DNA from: an uncultured Pirellulaceae bacterium
GTDB taxonomy: Bacteria > Planctomycetota > Planctomycetia > Pirellulales > Pirellulaceae
NCBI GenBank assembly: GCA_934278005.1
Contig: CAKQWG010000003.1
Coordinates: forward strand, 1-47,885
DNA: 47,885 nucleotides
Reading direction: 5' to 3'
Shown here: positions 8,610 through 18,009 of the stretch, piece after piece
Layout: every line of letters starts with the position of its first letter
Position numbering within the stretch: the stretch's first letter is position 1
Translations under genes and position numbers: made by a program
The notes under the pieces: generated by a model
What the model was told of the DNA's origin: nothing
Database searches by the model: none
Seen by the model: the letters and a program-made list of their open reading frames with translations, nothing else

Positions 8610-8903
8610 TTATTCACCGCCGAGTTGATTGAGTTTGTCGAGCGTCTCATCGCGTTCACGACGAGTGGCTTCGAGGTCGAATACCAAATACTTCATGTCC
8701 AAACGCAGTTGGCCGAGGGCTTCTTGTACGAGCGTTAAAATCCGGCGGCGGCGAACGCTGCTCTCGGTGACTCGGCGGAGGGCGGGAAGCAATCCGACGC
8801 GATGCTCCAGTGGCAAGGCTTCGATGCGTTCGATCAGTTCCAGCATGTCGGTCGGAATATCGTTGTGCTGGGTCTCTTCTTTGCGAACTGGTGCTGAACT
8901 CAT
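8610..8903 (-). CDS. Small conserved planctomycete protein, function unknown
   Basis: A 97-residue protein with a very good ribosome site (GGAGG seven bases before ATG). It is highly charged and predicted to be almost entirely helical: LELIERIEALPLEHR in the middle, an Arg cluster (VRRRR) at about 51-54, and an amphipathic C-terminal helix ending in RRERDETLDKLNQL that looks like a coiled coil. No membrane segment or signal peptide is visible. From memory, very similar short proteins recur in planctomycete genomes without an assigned role; I cannot verify this here. It stands alone, with a REP-like element touching its stop codon and its own terminator at 8376-8411, which suggests an independent, well-expressed transcript. 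An RNA- or RNA-polymerase-binding role is only a guess. Confidence 0.85.
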   Translation of the reverse strand: MSSAPVRKEETQHNDIPTDMLELIERIEALPLEHRVGLLPALRRVTESSVRRRRILTLVQEALGQLRLDMKYLVFDLEATRRERDETLDKLNQLGGE

Positions 8904-9161
8904 GGTTTGGCCTCCGAAGAAAATTTCGTGTCGTCACTGGTTGGGTCGAGCTTGCTGATATATCCAAAGCAGTCGCGGTGCCAGAAGGCCAACCCACCTC
9001 CGATATTAGCAGTAAGTTGTTTATTTTCAAGGACTTAAGAAAAACGGAACAATCGACACGGTTTACCCGTGTTGCCTAAACGCATCATGAATTGCCCTGG
9101 AAAAGTGGCTTAAGTTCTTCTATAAGTTGGACTTGCGCCGTTTGCAACCCACTCTACTCGA
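8904..9161. other. Divergent intergenic region
   Basis: This 258-base gap separates the divergent small gene and the 990-residue secreted protein, so promoters for both should lie here. It holds AT-rich stretches (around 9005-9045) and a small hairpin CACGG-TTTAC-CCGTG at 9056-9070, with no gene I can support. Confidence 0.4.
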
Positions 9162-12134
9162 ATGTTGCGTGGCGACAACATTTTTTACCCGCCGATGTCG
9201 ATTGTCCACATTGGACAAACGGTGATGTCCAAAGACCATAGATTTCGGAACTCGCAGATGCAAAAGGACACTTGCCGAGCAACCGCTGGACGGCCCAACA
9301 CAATTAACCGTCAAAGTCGGCGCGAGATCACTGGCGAGATCACTGGCGAGATCACTGGCGAAGCTGGTCGTTGGCGCAGTTGGTGGGAACACTGGTGGTC
9401 GATTTCCGCAGCGCGGAACCAGGGCCTACTTAGCCGCAGCGGAACGCTGTGCCTGCTGCTGGTGTGGTGGTTTGCGAGCGTAGCTGCAGCCCAACGCATC
9501 GATTCGTTTGAGTCGGGCGAACTGCGCTGGCAGCTGGTCGATAGCGATTGCCAAGCTGAGTTGCTAACGCATGAGCTCAGCCAGATCATGCCCCACAGCG
9601 GCAGTTCATCGGAGCTATTGGAACTGGCCTGCAAGACGGGGACGATGGCGCTGCTGGCCTATCCCATCGAACCCTGCCGCATCTTAAATGAGTTTCAGCC
9701 CGCGGTGTGGGTCCGCAGCAGCAGCGGCCGCATCCAGCTGGGTGTCCGCGTGCTGTTTCCACAGGCTGAGCATCCGGTGACCGGCGGCAGATTGAGCACA
9801 ATCCTGTGGGGCGAGATATATTCTGAAACCGGCCAGTGGCAGATGCTGCAAGTGACCGACCTAGAGAAAAAGCTCGCCGAAGAGATTATCGGGCTGCGGC
9901 AACAGTTCGATTCCAGCTTAGTACTGGACAATCCGATCATCGATTGTCTGGTCATCAACGGCTATACGGGTCCAGGGCGGTGCCGCCTGCAGTTGGACGA
10001 TTTGAATCTACGGGGTTTGATTTCTCTGGCGGCTACCGGACAACCGCCACCGCCGAACTGGCGGCAGCAGTGGCGTTGGCGTCCCGAACCCTCGATGACT
10101 GCCGAACAGAGGTATTGGCAGCAGAGCAACCGTCCGGTGACTTGGTTGCACTACCATCAGGAGTCGCTGCCGTGGCTGAAGTCGCTGGGATTTTCCGGAT
10201 TGATCCTAGAGCAGGTTCCCAGTCAGCGGCAGTTGGCCAGCATGGCCAGTGCAGGCCTGGGAGCTATCGTGCCGCCACCGCCGCACAATTTGGCTTTCGA
10301 TGTTGCGGCAGCGCCGGCCATCGAAGGTTGGTTTATTGGAGCAGCCTTGGACGCTCGACAGGCCGACACCGCGCGGGCTGCCGCCATGCGCGTCGCCCAG
10401 ATGCCCAGCGAACTGCAGCGACCGCTAGTTGCCGAAGCGCTCGAACAGTATTGGCTGTTTAGTCGTATTGCAGATCAAGTCGTGCTTCCATTGCCTTCCT
10501 CCACCACGGCTGGGACGACTCGCGAGAAGATGGCTTGGGTCGAGCAGAACCTGCAAACGACGAAGAAGCGTGGACAGGGATGGGTATCCATCTGGGTCGG
10601 CCCCAACCCGGCTTTGGTGGACCAACTGCGGGCGGCCCAGCGGGTGATTGAGCCCGACACTGAATTCGATGCAGCCCAGGCCAATCCACTCGGCCTGCGT
10701 CATCAGGTGGCTTGTGCAGTTCTGTCGGGTGCGCGCGGCATTGCCTTTCGCACATTTCAGCCGCTGGAGATCAGCGGGACGGGGCAGGGGGCGACGTTGG
10801 CTTCACTGCGCTGGATCCACGACGACCTCGCCATGTGGGGCCCTTGGATCATGGGTGGCCAGGCGGCGACCCCGCCCACCCTCAATCGCAGCGATTTCAG
10901 CACGGCCGCGTGGAGCGTCTCGCAGAGCCGCTTAGTGTTAGCTGTAGCCAGCAGCCCGGCGGCACAGTACTGCGTTCCCAGCACCTATTCCCAGCCGCTA
11001 AATCTGTCGCTGCCCAGTCCTTCGACGCCTGAACAGGTTCTTCGCTTGGGCGGCGGTCGACTGCAGCGCATGGATGTCGAGCAGACGCCGGCCGGTCTGA
11101 CGTGGTCTGTAGAACAACCCGAGCCGATCGAGAGCTTCATCGTGACCTCGAACCCAATCGTCATCGAGTTCGCGCGCAAGCAAATCAGCAATCAGGCCGA
11201 CCAGCGCGCGGCCGATCAACTAGAGGTCGCCTCGTACAACTTAGGTTTGGCCAGCAAAGTGGTTCAAGCCCGTTATCCCGTGATGAACGCAGACCCAACC
11301 GGCTCAGCCGCAGGCGAAGATCTGCGCCGCCTGGGCTTAGCGCGGCGACATATCGAGCAGGGCTATCAAGCGCTGCATGCTCGCCAGCCCACCGCGGCAA
11401 CCGCGCTGGCCCTCCGCGGCAGCGACCGAGTTCAAGCGGTTCTGTCAGAAGCCTTCGCAGTAGCCACCAGCAACCTAGCTACACCACAATCCAGTCCACT
11501 AGTAGTCAGCCCCGTCGCACTGGGTTACCACTGGCAATTGGCCGCGGCCTGCGACCGCAGCGACTGGCATGACTTGCCCATTCCCGGTTCAGAATTCCAT
11601 GCGCCGCAGCAGATGGAGGCACTGGGTTGGTCGCTGGAGCAACGACCGCTCGAGCAGGCCGATTTACAAGTTGAATTCTTACCGCCGCAGGCCGAGCGTT
11701 CCGCCGGCCTGCGATTGGCGGCCTACGCTACTCCCGCGCTAGCGCGAACGGCCACTGCCAGTAGCCCTCCGCTTGCGGGTGGCTACGAAGGCGCCTCGTC
11801 CCGCGTCCGTAGTTCGGCCGCCCAAGTCCGCGCTGGCGAACTAGTCCGCGTGGCCGGCCGCGCGCGAATCCTGCAAGCCCCCGCCTCGCCCGACAGCGGC
11901 ATCTTGATCTACGACAATCAGGCCGGGCCGAGCTTGGGGCAGTTGGTGCGTGGCAATCCCGGTGATGTCGTACCGGTGGAGCTGTATCGCTTTGTCGTCG
12001 CCGATGGTGAATTCCGCATCCTTGTCGAGTGCCGCGGCCAGTGCGATATTGTTCTGGAATCAATTTCGACCAGCGTCATCGCCCCGGCTGTCAACCGCCG
12101 CAGCTTCTCCACTAATCCCAATGCACTGCACTAG
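9162..12134 (+). CDS. Large secreted protein of unknown function
   Basis: A 990-residue protein I do not recognise. The start is uncertain: 9162 has no ribosome site, and in-frame ATGs at 9225 and 9258 are alternatives. About 90 residues precede a hydrophobic segment (about 93-112, TLCLLLVWWFASVAAAQ) that looks like a signal peptide or anchor, ending in an Ala-x-Ala site. The preceding region contains three tandem 12-base repeats giving EITGEITGEITG. The exported part starts with a beta-rich region (about 115-290). A stretch with alternating strands and helices follows (about 300-560; SLPWLKSLGFSGLIL, GARGIAFRTFQPLE) that resembles a degenerate TIM-barrel hydrolase. A helical region and a beta-rich C-terminus (about 840-975) complete it. 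No catalytic residues can be named. The gene is bounded by REP-like elements, and glycerate kinase follows 147 bases downstream. Confidence 0.72.
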   Translation: MLRGDNIFYPPMSIVHIGQTVMSKDHRFRNSQMQKDTCRATAGRPNTINRQSRREITGEITGEITGEAGRWRSWWEHWWSISAARNQGLLSRSGTLCLLLVWWFASVAAAQRIDSFESGELRWQLVDSDCQAELLTHELSQIMPHSGSSSELLELACKTGTMALLAYPIEPCRILNEFQPAVWVRSSSGRIQLGVRVLFPQAEHPVTGGRLSTILWGEIYSETGQWQMLQVTDLEKKLAEEIIGLRQQFDSSLVLDNPIIDCLVINGYTGPGRCRLQLDDLNLRGLISLAATGQPPPPNWRQQWRWRPEPSMTAEQRYWQQSNRPVTWLHYHQESLPWLKSLGFSGLILEQVPSQRQLASMASAGLGAIVPPPPHNLAFDVAAAPAIEGWFIGAALDARQADTARAAAMRVAQMPSELQRPLVAEALEQYWLFSRIADQVVLPLPSSTTAGTTREKMAWVEQNLQTTKKRGQGWVSIWVGPNPALVDQLRAAQRVIEPDTEFDAAQANPLGLRHQVACAVLSGARGIAFRTFQPLEISGTGQGATLASLRWIHDDLAMWGPWIMGGQAATPPTLNRSDFSTAAWSVSQSRLVLAVASSPAAQYCVPSTYSQPLNLSLPSPSTPEQVLRLGGGRLQRMDVEQTPAGLTWSVEQPEPIESFIVTSNPIVIEFARKQISNQADQRAADQLEVASYNLGLASKVVQARYPVMNADPTGSAAGEDLRRLGLARRHIEQGYQALHARQPTAATALALRGSDRVQAVLSEAFAVATSNLATPQSSPLVVSPVALGYHWQLAAACDRSDWHDLPIPGSEFHAPQQMEALGWSLEQRPLEQADLQVEFLPPQAERSAGLRLAAYATPALARTATASSPPLAGGYEGASSRVRSSAAQVRAGELVRVAGRARILQAPASPDSGILIYDNQAGPSLGQLVRGNPGDVVPVELYRFVVADGEFRILVECRGQCDIVLESISTSVIAPAVNRRSFSTNPNALH

Positions 12135-12150
12135 TATGCGTCGTTGAAAA

Positions 12151-12241
12151 GTGGGGTATGCATCCTGCTTGCCGCATGGATTGTAAATTAAGGTCGCAAG
12201 CTAGAAGCTTACGCCACTCGCAAGCTAGAAGCTTACGCCAC
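12151..12241. repeat. Composite REP-like element, family A/B, copy 2 (inverted)
   Basis: The arrangement of the copy at 8492-8609 is reversed: one B unit (12151-12173, GTGGGGT-ATGCA-TCC-TGCTT), a 22-base spacer, then two A units on the minus strand (12196-12217 and 12220-12241). It begins 17 bases after the stop codon of the 990-residue protein gene. The B stem carries one mismatch. Confidence 0.85.
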
Positions 12242-12281
12242 ATCTCCTACTTTTAACCTCACCTTGACAGAGCACTCGGCG

Positions 12282-13766
12282 ATGCAGAACTCGCAGCTGA
12301 CACAGCACGCGTTGGAGATTTGGCAAGCCGGTGTGCAAGCCGTGACGCCGAGCCGATTGTTTCGCGACAAAGTCCGCCTGGAGGGGACATGTCTAGTTGT
12401 CGAGCACGTCGAGCTGGAGTTGTCGGGCGTGCGGCGACTGGTGATCGTAGGAGCTGGCAAGGCGGCGGCAGCGATGGCTGTGGCCCTGCAGCAGGAAATA
12501 CTGGCGCAGTTGAAGGTGGCGCTCCCGACGCTGGAACTCCGCGGCTGGATCAACGCGCCGGCCGACACCTTCACAGCTGCCGATGTTCGTTCCGTCAATC
12601 CAATTCACTTGCACGCCGCGAGACCGGCCGGTAGCAACTCGCCCACGCAGGCGGCCGTCGACGGCACGCAGCGGATCGTGGAATTGGTCAAGGACTGCGA
12701 CGCCCGCGACCGCGTGATCTGCCTGCTGTCCGGCGGTGGTTCGGCTTTGCTGGTGGCCCCGGCTGAAGGAGTAACCCTGGCTGACAAGCAGTCCGTGGCA
12801 CACAGCGTCGCAGCGGCCGGCGGGAATATCGAGCAGCTTAACGCCGTGCGGCGTCCGCTGAGCCTTGTCAAAGGGGGCGGGCTGGCCCGAGCCTGCCGTG
12901 CAGCGCGCATGTTGACTCTGATCATCTCCGACGTACTGGGTGACCCGCTCGAGGCTATCGCCTCCGGTCCAACTCACTGGCAGCCCACTTTGGCTTCTCG
13001 CGCATCTAATTCTCGCGCACGCGATTCTCGCGCACCTAAAATCGAAGCCGACATTCGTACCGGTGCTGGACGCGCTCTAGCCGTTCTGCAGCAACTCGGC
13101 CTGATCGATTCAGCAGAACTGACAGGCGCGGTACAAGCGCTGCGGCAACAACAATCTCAGCTGCGAGCTCTGCCCCACGATGTCACTACACCGTGCGTGG
13201 TGGATAACATCATCCTCGGAAATAACGCCGATGCCGTCGACGCGGCTGGTGTGAAAGCGGTCGAATTGGGCTACCGCTACGTTATGCAAAGCGCGCGCGG
13301 CGTAGAGGGCGACGTGATGCACGTAGCTCAGCAGGCGACCGATGCCATCGCGCAACTGGCCAGCCAACGCCAGATCGACTGCTGGATCAGTGGTGGTGAG
13401 CCGACCGTGAAACTGCCTCAATCAGCGGGGCAGGGGGGGCGTAACCAACAGTTAGCGCTAGCTGTCATGCGTGAATTTCATCTCCGAACACTGCAGCCAT
13501 CGACTAGCTCAAGCCGCGCGGAACCGGCAGCTGACCTTGTCTTTCTCAGCGGCGGTACTGATGGCGAAGATGGGCCGACCGACGCGGCCGGCGCATTTTT
13601 CGATGCTGGCGTTATCGCCCGCGCCGCGGACATGCAGCTGGATGCGGATGACTATTTGGCTCGCGCGGATGCGTATTCGTTTTTCCAACAAGTGGGCGGA
13701 CTTCTGAAAACAGGTTCCACCGGCACCAACGTCTGTGACTTGAGGGTGGCGGTGTGTAAGCATTGA
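12282..13766 (+). CDS. Glycerate 2-kinase (DUF4147/MOFRL family)
   Basis: It phosphorylates glycerate to 2-phosphoglycerate with ATP, feeding lower glycolysis. With the ATG at 12282 the protein has 494 residues; a TTG at 12264 is an alternative. The N-terminal DUF4147 domain shows VIVGAGKAAAAMA, LLSGGGSALL and LTLIISDVLGDPLEAIASGP. The C-terminal MOFRL domain shows ISGGEPTV, GGRNQQLAL and the family hallmark SGGTDGEDGPTDAAGA. Length is slightly above the usual 420-460 because of an insert around residues 230-250 that comes from near-repeated CTCGCGCA codons. The gene stands alone, between a REP-like element and a convergent ABC exporter gene. Confidence 0.93.
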   Translation: MQNSQLTQHALEIWQAGVQAVTPSRLFRDKVRLEGTCLVVEHVELELSGVRRLVIVGAGKAAAAMAVALQQEILAQLKVALPTLELRGWINAPADTFTAADVRSVNPIHLHAARPAGSNSPTQAAVDGTQRIVELVKDCDARDRVICLLSGGGSALLVAPAEGVTLADKQSVAHSVAAAGGNIEQLNAVRRPLSLVKGGGLARACRAARMLTLIISDVLGDPLEAIASGPTHWQPTLASRASNSRARDSRAPKIEADIRTGAGRALAVLQQLGLIDSAELTGAVQALRQQQSQLRALPHDVTTPCVVDNIILGNNADAVDAAGVKAVELGYRYVMQSARGVEGDVMHVAQQATDAIAQLASQRQIDCWISGGEPTVKLPQSAGQGGRNQQLALAVMREFHLRTLQPSTSSSRAEPAADLVFLSGGTDGEDGPTDAAGAFFDAGVIARAADMQLDADDYLARADAYSFFQQVGGLLKTGSTGTNVCDLRVAVCKH

Positions 13767-13870
13767 ATATGTGTAAGCAGCGAGCCTTCTGTCATCGCCT
13801 GCATGCATGGCGCTGGCTGCAATCTTGGGTTGGCAAACGGCCAGTGTAGTAGATCGGCCAGTGTGGCAGG

Positions 13871-15808
13871 CTAAGGGGTGACGGCGCTGTTCATATCCGC
13901 GAATCCCTCAGTCTGCAGGACCACCATCCGCTGGTAGAGTCCACCGCATTGCAGCAATTCCGCGTGAGTTCCCTGTTCGGCGATGCGTCCTTGGTCGAGG
14001 ACTAGAATTAAGTCGGCGTGGGTGATGGTGCTCAGCCGGTGAGCGATTACAAACGCGGTGCGGCCGCGCAACAGAAGTTGCATGCTGCGTTGGATCAATC
14101 GCTCGCTCTCGCTGTCGAGATTGCTGGTCGCTTCATCCAAAATCAAGATGCGTGGATCTGCCAAGATAGCTCGTGCAATAGTTAGTCGCTGACGCTGACC
14201 GCCGCTGAGCTTAACGCCTCGTTCGCCGATCCATGTATCAAGTCCGTGGGGCAGATCGGCAATAAAATCCCAAGCCGCCGCCGCCTCGGCCGCAGCGCGC
14301 AGTTGGTCGTTATCTGCATCGCGACGGCCATAGGCAATGTTCTCGCGAATAGTGCCATCGAACAAGAACACGTCCTGCTCGACTACACCCAACAGCCGAC
14401 GATACGAATCGAGGTGGATGTCTTGCAAGTTGCGGTCGTCCAACCAAATCTGGCCGCTGGTCGGTTCATAAAAACGGGCTACCAAGTTGCACAGCGTGGT
14501 CTTGCCGGCCCCGCTGCGGCCAACGAGAGCGACCGTGGACCCCGCCGGCACTGAAAATGAGATGTCTTGCAGCACGTCCTGATCGGCCCCTGGATAGCGG
14601 AAGCTTACGTCGTCAAATCGAATGGCTCCCTCGACGGCGTGCTGGGCTACTTCGGTGGCGCCTGGGTTGCCGGTCGATTCGGTGCTCTCTTGGAGTAGAT
14701 CCAAAACTCGGTCGAGGCCAGCCAAGTTATTTTGGAACGACATGGCGCTGGAAGCGATCGACGCGATCGGGCCTAACAACATCGTCAAATACACCAAGAA
14801 CATCATCAGATCGCCCAGGGTCAGCGCGTCGTGCAAAATCTGCCAACCGCCGTAGAGTAGCAGGCCGGTGGAAGCCAATGGAATGAGCACATCCCAAATC
14901 ACTTCGATAGTCCGAGTCGACCACCAGACCATCAACTGTTGCCGCACCAGCAGGTTGGTCGCGCGCGTGAAGCGGCCCGATTCGCTCTTGTCGCGCGCAA
15001 AGGTGCGCACCACGCGGATGCCACCGAAGGTCTCGGTGGTGGCGCCATCGATCTGCTGACGGCGACTGCGAATATCCTTGAAGAGCGGACGCACGCGATG
15101 GATCCACGTGCGATGCGTAACCCACACCACTGGCAGTAACAACAGGCCTCCCAGCATCAGTCGCCAGTCGACCAGGACCAACACCACAAGGCTGCCGACT
15201 AGCTGAATGATGGCTTGCCAGGGATTGTAAAGCATGTTGAAGATCAAGTCGGCAATGCCACCAGCATCCTCGCGGATCAAACTGGTCGCACCACCGCTTT
15301 TAAGAGCTTGCACGCGATGCAGTGGCAGGTGCAGCGAGTGTTCGAAGACCCGCCGCCGAACGTCCGACTGCACCAGATTGACCGCCTTCGTAGCGTACCA
15401 CCGGCCCCACAGGTGAACGGCTGTGCGCAGCAGCGTAATGACGCATACCGCCCCGGCAATCCAGCCCAGGAGACCCATCGGTGTCAGATCGGCGGGCAGC
15501 CATGCAGCCAGCTCGTCTGGCAGCGGGTGGGGTGGGACCGTCAACACATAATCAATGGCAAACTTGGTGCCGGCCGGTGGCAGTAGCCCCAACAGGGTCG
15601 AGAATGTGAGCGTCGCCAGTGAGAACAAAACGCTGCGGCGGTGACGTCCGAGCAGCTGCCAGAACGCGCCCAGCAGTTGCCAAAACGTGCGCTGCCCAAC
15701 CTGTGGGGCTGCCGGATCACCACGCTTTTGTTTCTTTTTGTCGAGTCGCCGCTGAAGCAATTCGTGGAGGTAGTCTTGGTAGCGTTGGCGACTACTGGCG
15801 TTAGACAT
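13871..15808 (-). CDS. ABC exporter, fused permease and ATPase (MsbA-like)
   Basis: A 645-residue half-transporter of the type that dimerises and exports lipids or drugs across the inner membrane. Six membrane segments lie between about 58 and 350. The nucleotide-binding domain follows: Walker A GRSGAGKTT at 430-438, Q-loop Gln478, signature LSGGQRQR at 535-542, Walker B ILILDE at 554-559 with the catalytic Glu, and an H-loop His in IAHRLS. All ATPase motifs are intact. A charged N-terminal cytoplasmic extension (about 40 residues) contains a duplicated FWQLLG. MsbA-type lipid flipping is the closest comparison, but the substrate cannot be predicted from sequence. No ribosome site is evident before the ATG. 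The gene is convergent with the glycerate kinase gene and divergent from glnS. Confidence 0.93.
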   Translation of the reverse strand: MSNASSRQRYQDYLHELLQRRLDKKKQKRGDPAAPQVGQRTFWQLLGAFWQLLGRHRRSVLFSLATLTFSTLLGLLPPAGTKFAIDYVLTVPPHPLPDELAAWLPADLTPMGLLGWIAGAVCVITLLRTAVHLWGRWYATKAVNLVQSDVRRRVFEHSLHLPLHRVQALKSGGATSLIREDAGGIADLIFNMLYNPWQAIIQLVGSLVVLVLVDWRLMLGGLLLLPVVWVTHRTWIHRVRPLFKDIRSRRQQIDGATTETFGGIRVVRTFARDKSESGRFTRATNLLVRQQLMVWWSTRTIEVIWDVLIPLASTGLLLYGGWQILHDALTLGDLMMFLVYLTMLLGPIASIASSAMSFQNNLAGLDRVLDLLQESTESTGNPGATEVAQHAVEGAIRFDDVSFRYPGADQDVLQDISFSVPAGSTVALVGRSGAGKTTLCNLVARFYEPTSGQIWLDDRNLQDIHLDSYRRLLGVVEQDVFLFDGTIRENIAYGRRDADNDQLRAAAEAAAAWDFIADLPHGLDTWIGERGVKLSGGQRQRLTIARAILADPRILILDEATSNLDSESERLIQRSMQLLLRGRTAFVIAHRLSTITHADLILVLDQGRIAEQGTHAELLQCGGLYQRMVVLQTEGFADMNSAVTP

Positions 15809-16033
15809 AGGGCATATTCGTGGGAGGCAAGGTGATAAAAAATGCGGGTTTTGTTAACTCAGTCAAGTATACCCAAACGCCGGATAAACCAAACGCGACA
15901 GCCGGCTAGCATCGCGGACTGAATCGACCATAATTGCGACCATGCATTAGCACACGCTGCTGCATCCTTTTTAACCATGGCACTTTGCCTGGGGATGATT
16001 GCCTCCATGACTGATTCGCCGCGGAACCATCGT

Positions 16034-17770
16034 ATGAGCTCAACTGACAACAATTCGCCAAACCCGACTTCTCCAGACGATAATGCGAAGGAACGGCTGA
16101 ATTTTATCGAGCACGAGATCGAAAAAGATCTCAAGCTGCCGAAGCTAGCAGGCCGAACTGTCAAAACTCGTTTTCCGCCGGAACCCAATGGCTATCTGCA
16201 TATCGGACACGCCAAGAGCATCTGCCTGAACTTTGGTCTAGCCAAGCACTATGCGGGGACATGCAATTTGCGGTTCGACGACACCAACCCCAGCAAAGAG
16301 GAGCAGGAGTACGTCGATTCAATCCAGGAGGATGTCCGCTGGCTGGGGTTTCAGTGGGATGAACTGCACTATGCTTCGGACTACTTCGACCAGCTCTTCG
16401 ATTGGGCCGTGCAGTTGATCGAGTCGGGCAAAGCCTACGTGTGCGACCTGAGCGGCGATCAGGTGCGCGAGTACCGCGGTACGTTGACCTCACCCGGGCA
16501 GGAGAGCCCTTATCGCAATCGCTCGGTAGAGGAGAACCTGAAACTGTTTCAAGGCATGAAAGCGGGCGAATTCGAAGATGGTTCGCGCACCCTGCGAGCC
16601 AAGATCGATATGGCTGCGGCCAACGTAAACCTGCGCGACCCCGTGCTATACCGCGTGCTGCGTGCGCATCATCACCGCACAGGAGACAAGTGGTGCATCT
16701 ATCCCATGTACGATTGGGCTCACGGACAAAGCGACTCAATCGAAGGTATTACTCACTCGATCTGCACGCTGGAGTTCCAAGATCACCGGCCGCTGTACGA
16801 CTGGTTCTGCGAAACGCTAGGCATCTATCACCCGCGGCAGATCGAATTCGCACGCTTGAATTTGACCTACACGGTGATGAGCAAGCGCAAACTGTTGCAG
16901 TTGGTGCAGGAGAAGCATGTCAGCGGTTGGGACGATCCTCGGATGCCGACTATCAGCGGACTCCGCCGACGCGGGTTTACCCCCGAGAGCATCCGCAATT
17001 TCTGTGAGCAGATCGGAGTGGCGAAATTCCACAGCACGATCGATGTGACCGTTCTCGAGAACGCCGTGCGGGATCACCTCAACGCAGTCGCACCGCGAGT
17101 AATGGCCGTCCTGAACCCCGTCAAAGTCGTACTCACGAATTACCCTGAAGATCAAGTTGAGATGCTCGACGCGGTCAACAACCCAGAGGATCCGTCCGCG
17201 GGCACTCGGCAGATTCCCTTCACGCGCGAGCTGTTCATAGAGCGCGATGACTTCATGGAAGACGCGCCCAAAAAGTTCTTCCGGCTCAAACCGGGCGGGG
17301 AGGTGCGTTTGCGGTATGGCTATGTCATCAAGTGTGAGCAAATTATCAAGGACCCAGTTAGCGGTGAGATCACGCAGCTGCACTGTAGCTACGACCCGGC
17401 TACTCGCAGCGGTAGCGATGAAGGCGAGCAGCGCAAGGTCAAAGGGGTTATCCACTGGGTCAGTGCGACACAAGGCATCGATGCCTCGGTGCGTCTGTAC
17501 GATCGTCTGTTTCTGAGCGAGCATCCCGATGAGGCTGCGGCGGGCAAGACCTTCTTGGACAATCTCAATCCCGACAGTTTGCAGAGCATAACCGCCAAGG
17601 TTGAGCCATCGCTCAAAGCAGCGGTGGGCGGCCAGCGCATGCAGTTTGAACGCAACGGCTACTTCTGCGTCGACGCGGTCGATTCGCAGCCGGGCCAGCC
17701 CGTGTTCAACCGCATCGCCCCGCTGCGCGACAGTTGGTCTAAGATGCAGTCCAAAGGCAAGACCAACTGA
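16034..17770 (+). CDS. glnS: Glutaminyl-tRNA synthetase
   Basis: It charges tRNA-Gln with glutamine in the cytoplasm. I choose the ATG at 16034 (GGAA nine bases upstream), which gives a 578-residue protein whose N-terminus matches the family; in-frame ATGs at 15977 and 16007 would only add unconserved residues. The class I signature HIGH is at about 56-59 ([10 protein letters not shown]), and the KMSKS counterpart is VMSKRK at about 281-286. The C-terminal anticodon-binding beta-barrels are complete to about residue 560. Length and motif spacing match bacterial GlnRS of the E. coli type. GlnRS rather than the GatCAB pathway is used by only part of the bacteria. The gene stands alone, divergent from the ABC exporter, with a REP-like element downstream. 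Confidence 0.96.
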   Translation: MSSTDNNSPNPTSPDDNAKERLNFIEHEIEKDLKLPKLAGRTVKTRFPPEPNGYLHIGHAKSICLNFGLAKHYAGTCNLRFDDTNPSKEEQEYVDSIQEDVRWLGFQWDELHYASDYFDQLFDWAVQLIESGKAYVCDLSGDQVREYRGTLTSPGQESPYRNRSVEENLKLFQGMKAGEFEDGSRTLRAKIDMAAANVNLRDPVLYRVLRAHHHRTGDKWCIYPMYDWAHGQSDSIEGITHSICTLEFQDHRPLYDWFCETLGIYHPRQIEFARLNLTYTVMSKRKLLQLVQEKHVSGWDDPRMPTISGLRRRGFTPESIRNFCEQIGVAKFHSTIDVTVLENAVRDHLNAVAPRVMAVLNPVKVVLTNYPEDQVEMLDAVNNPEDPSAGTRQIPFTRELFIERDDFMEDAPKKFFRLKPGGEVRLRYGYVIKCEQIIKDPVSGEITQLHCSYDPATRSGSDEGEQRKVKGVIHWVSATQGIDASVRLYDRLFLSEHPDEAAAGKTFLDNLNPDSLQSITAKVEPSLKAAVGGQRMQFERNGYFCVDAVDSQPGQPVFNRIAPLRDSWSKMQSKGKTN

Positions 17771-17850
17771 GCCGGTGGATGTCGAGACTGAGTATTTGAA
17801 ATTTGAAATTTGAAACTCCATTGGGAAACAGCGGCAACTTGAAATACAAT

Positions 17851-17972
17851 GGGACAGGTTATGCATCCTGTTGGCCAGTAAGATGGGGTATGCATCCTGC
17901 TTGCCCGCGTGGCTTATACTTGGACCGCAAGCTGGAAGCTTACGCCACTCGCAAGCTGGAAGCTTACGCCAC
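17851..17972. repeat. Composite REP-like element, family A/B, copy 3 (inverted)
   Basis: Two B units (17851-17876, diverged, and 17882-17905) are followed by a spacer and two A units on the minus strand (17927-17948 and 17951-17972). The A loop reads TCC on the minus strand here, against TCT in copies 1 and 2, while the AAGCT/AGCTT stem is unchanged. It lies between glnS and the protease gene and ends 37 bases before the protease start. The repeat is translatable in frame with the protease, which makes a false longer open frame. Confidence 0.85.
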
Positions 17973-18009
17973 TTGGACGGTCTTAACTCATCACCGTGAA
18001 AGTCTCCTC

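Noticed and set aside
16817..17866. 349-residue open frame on the minus strand
   Set aside because: It lies opposite glnS and mirrors its codons; no recognisable motif.
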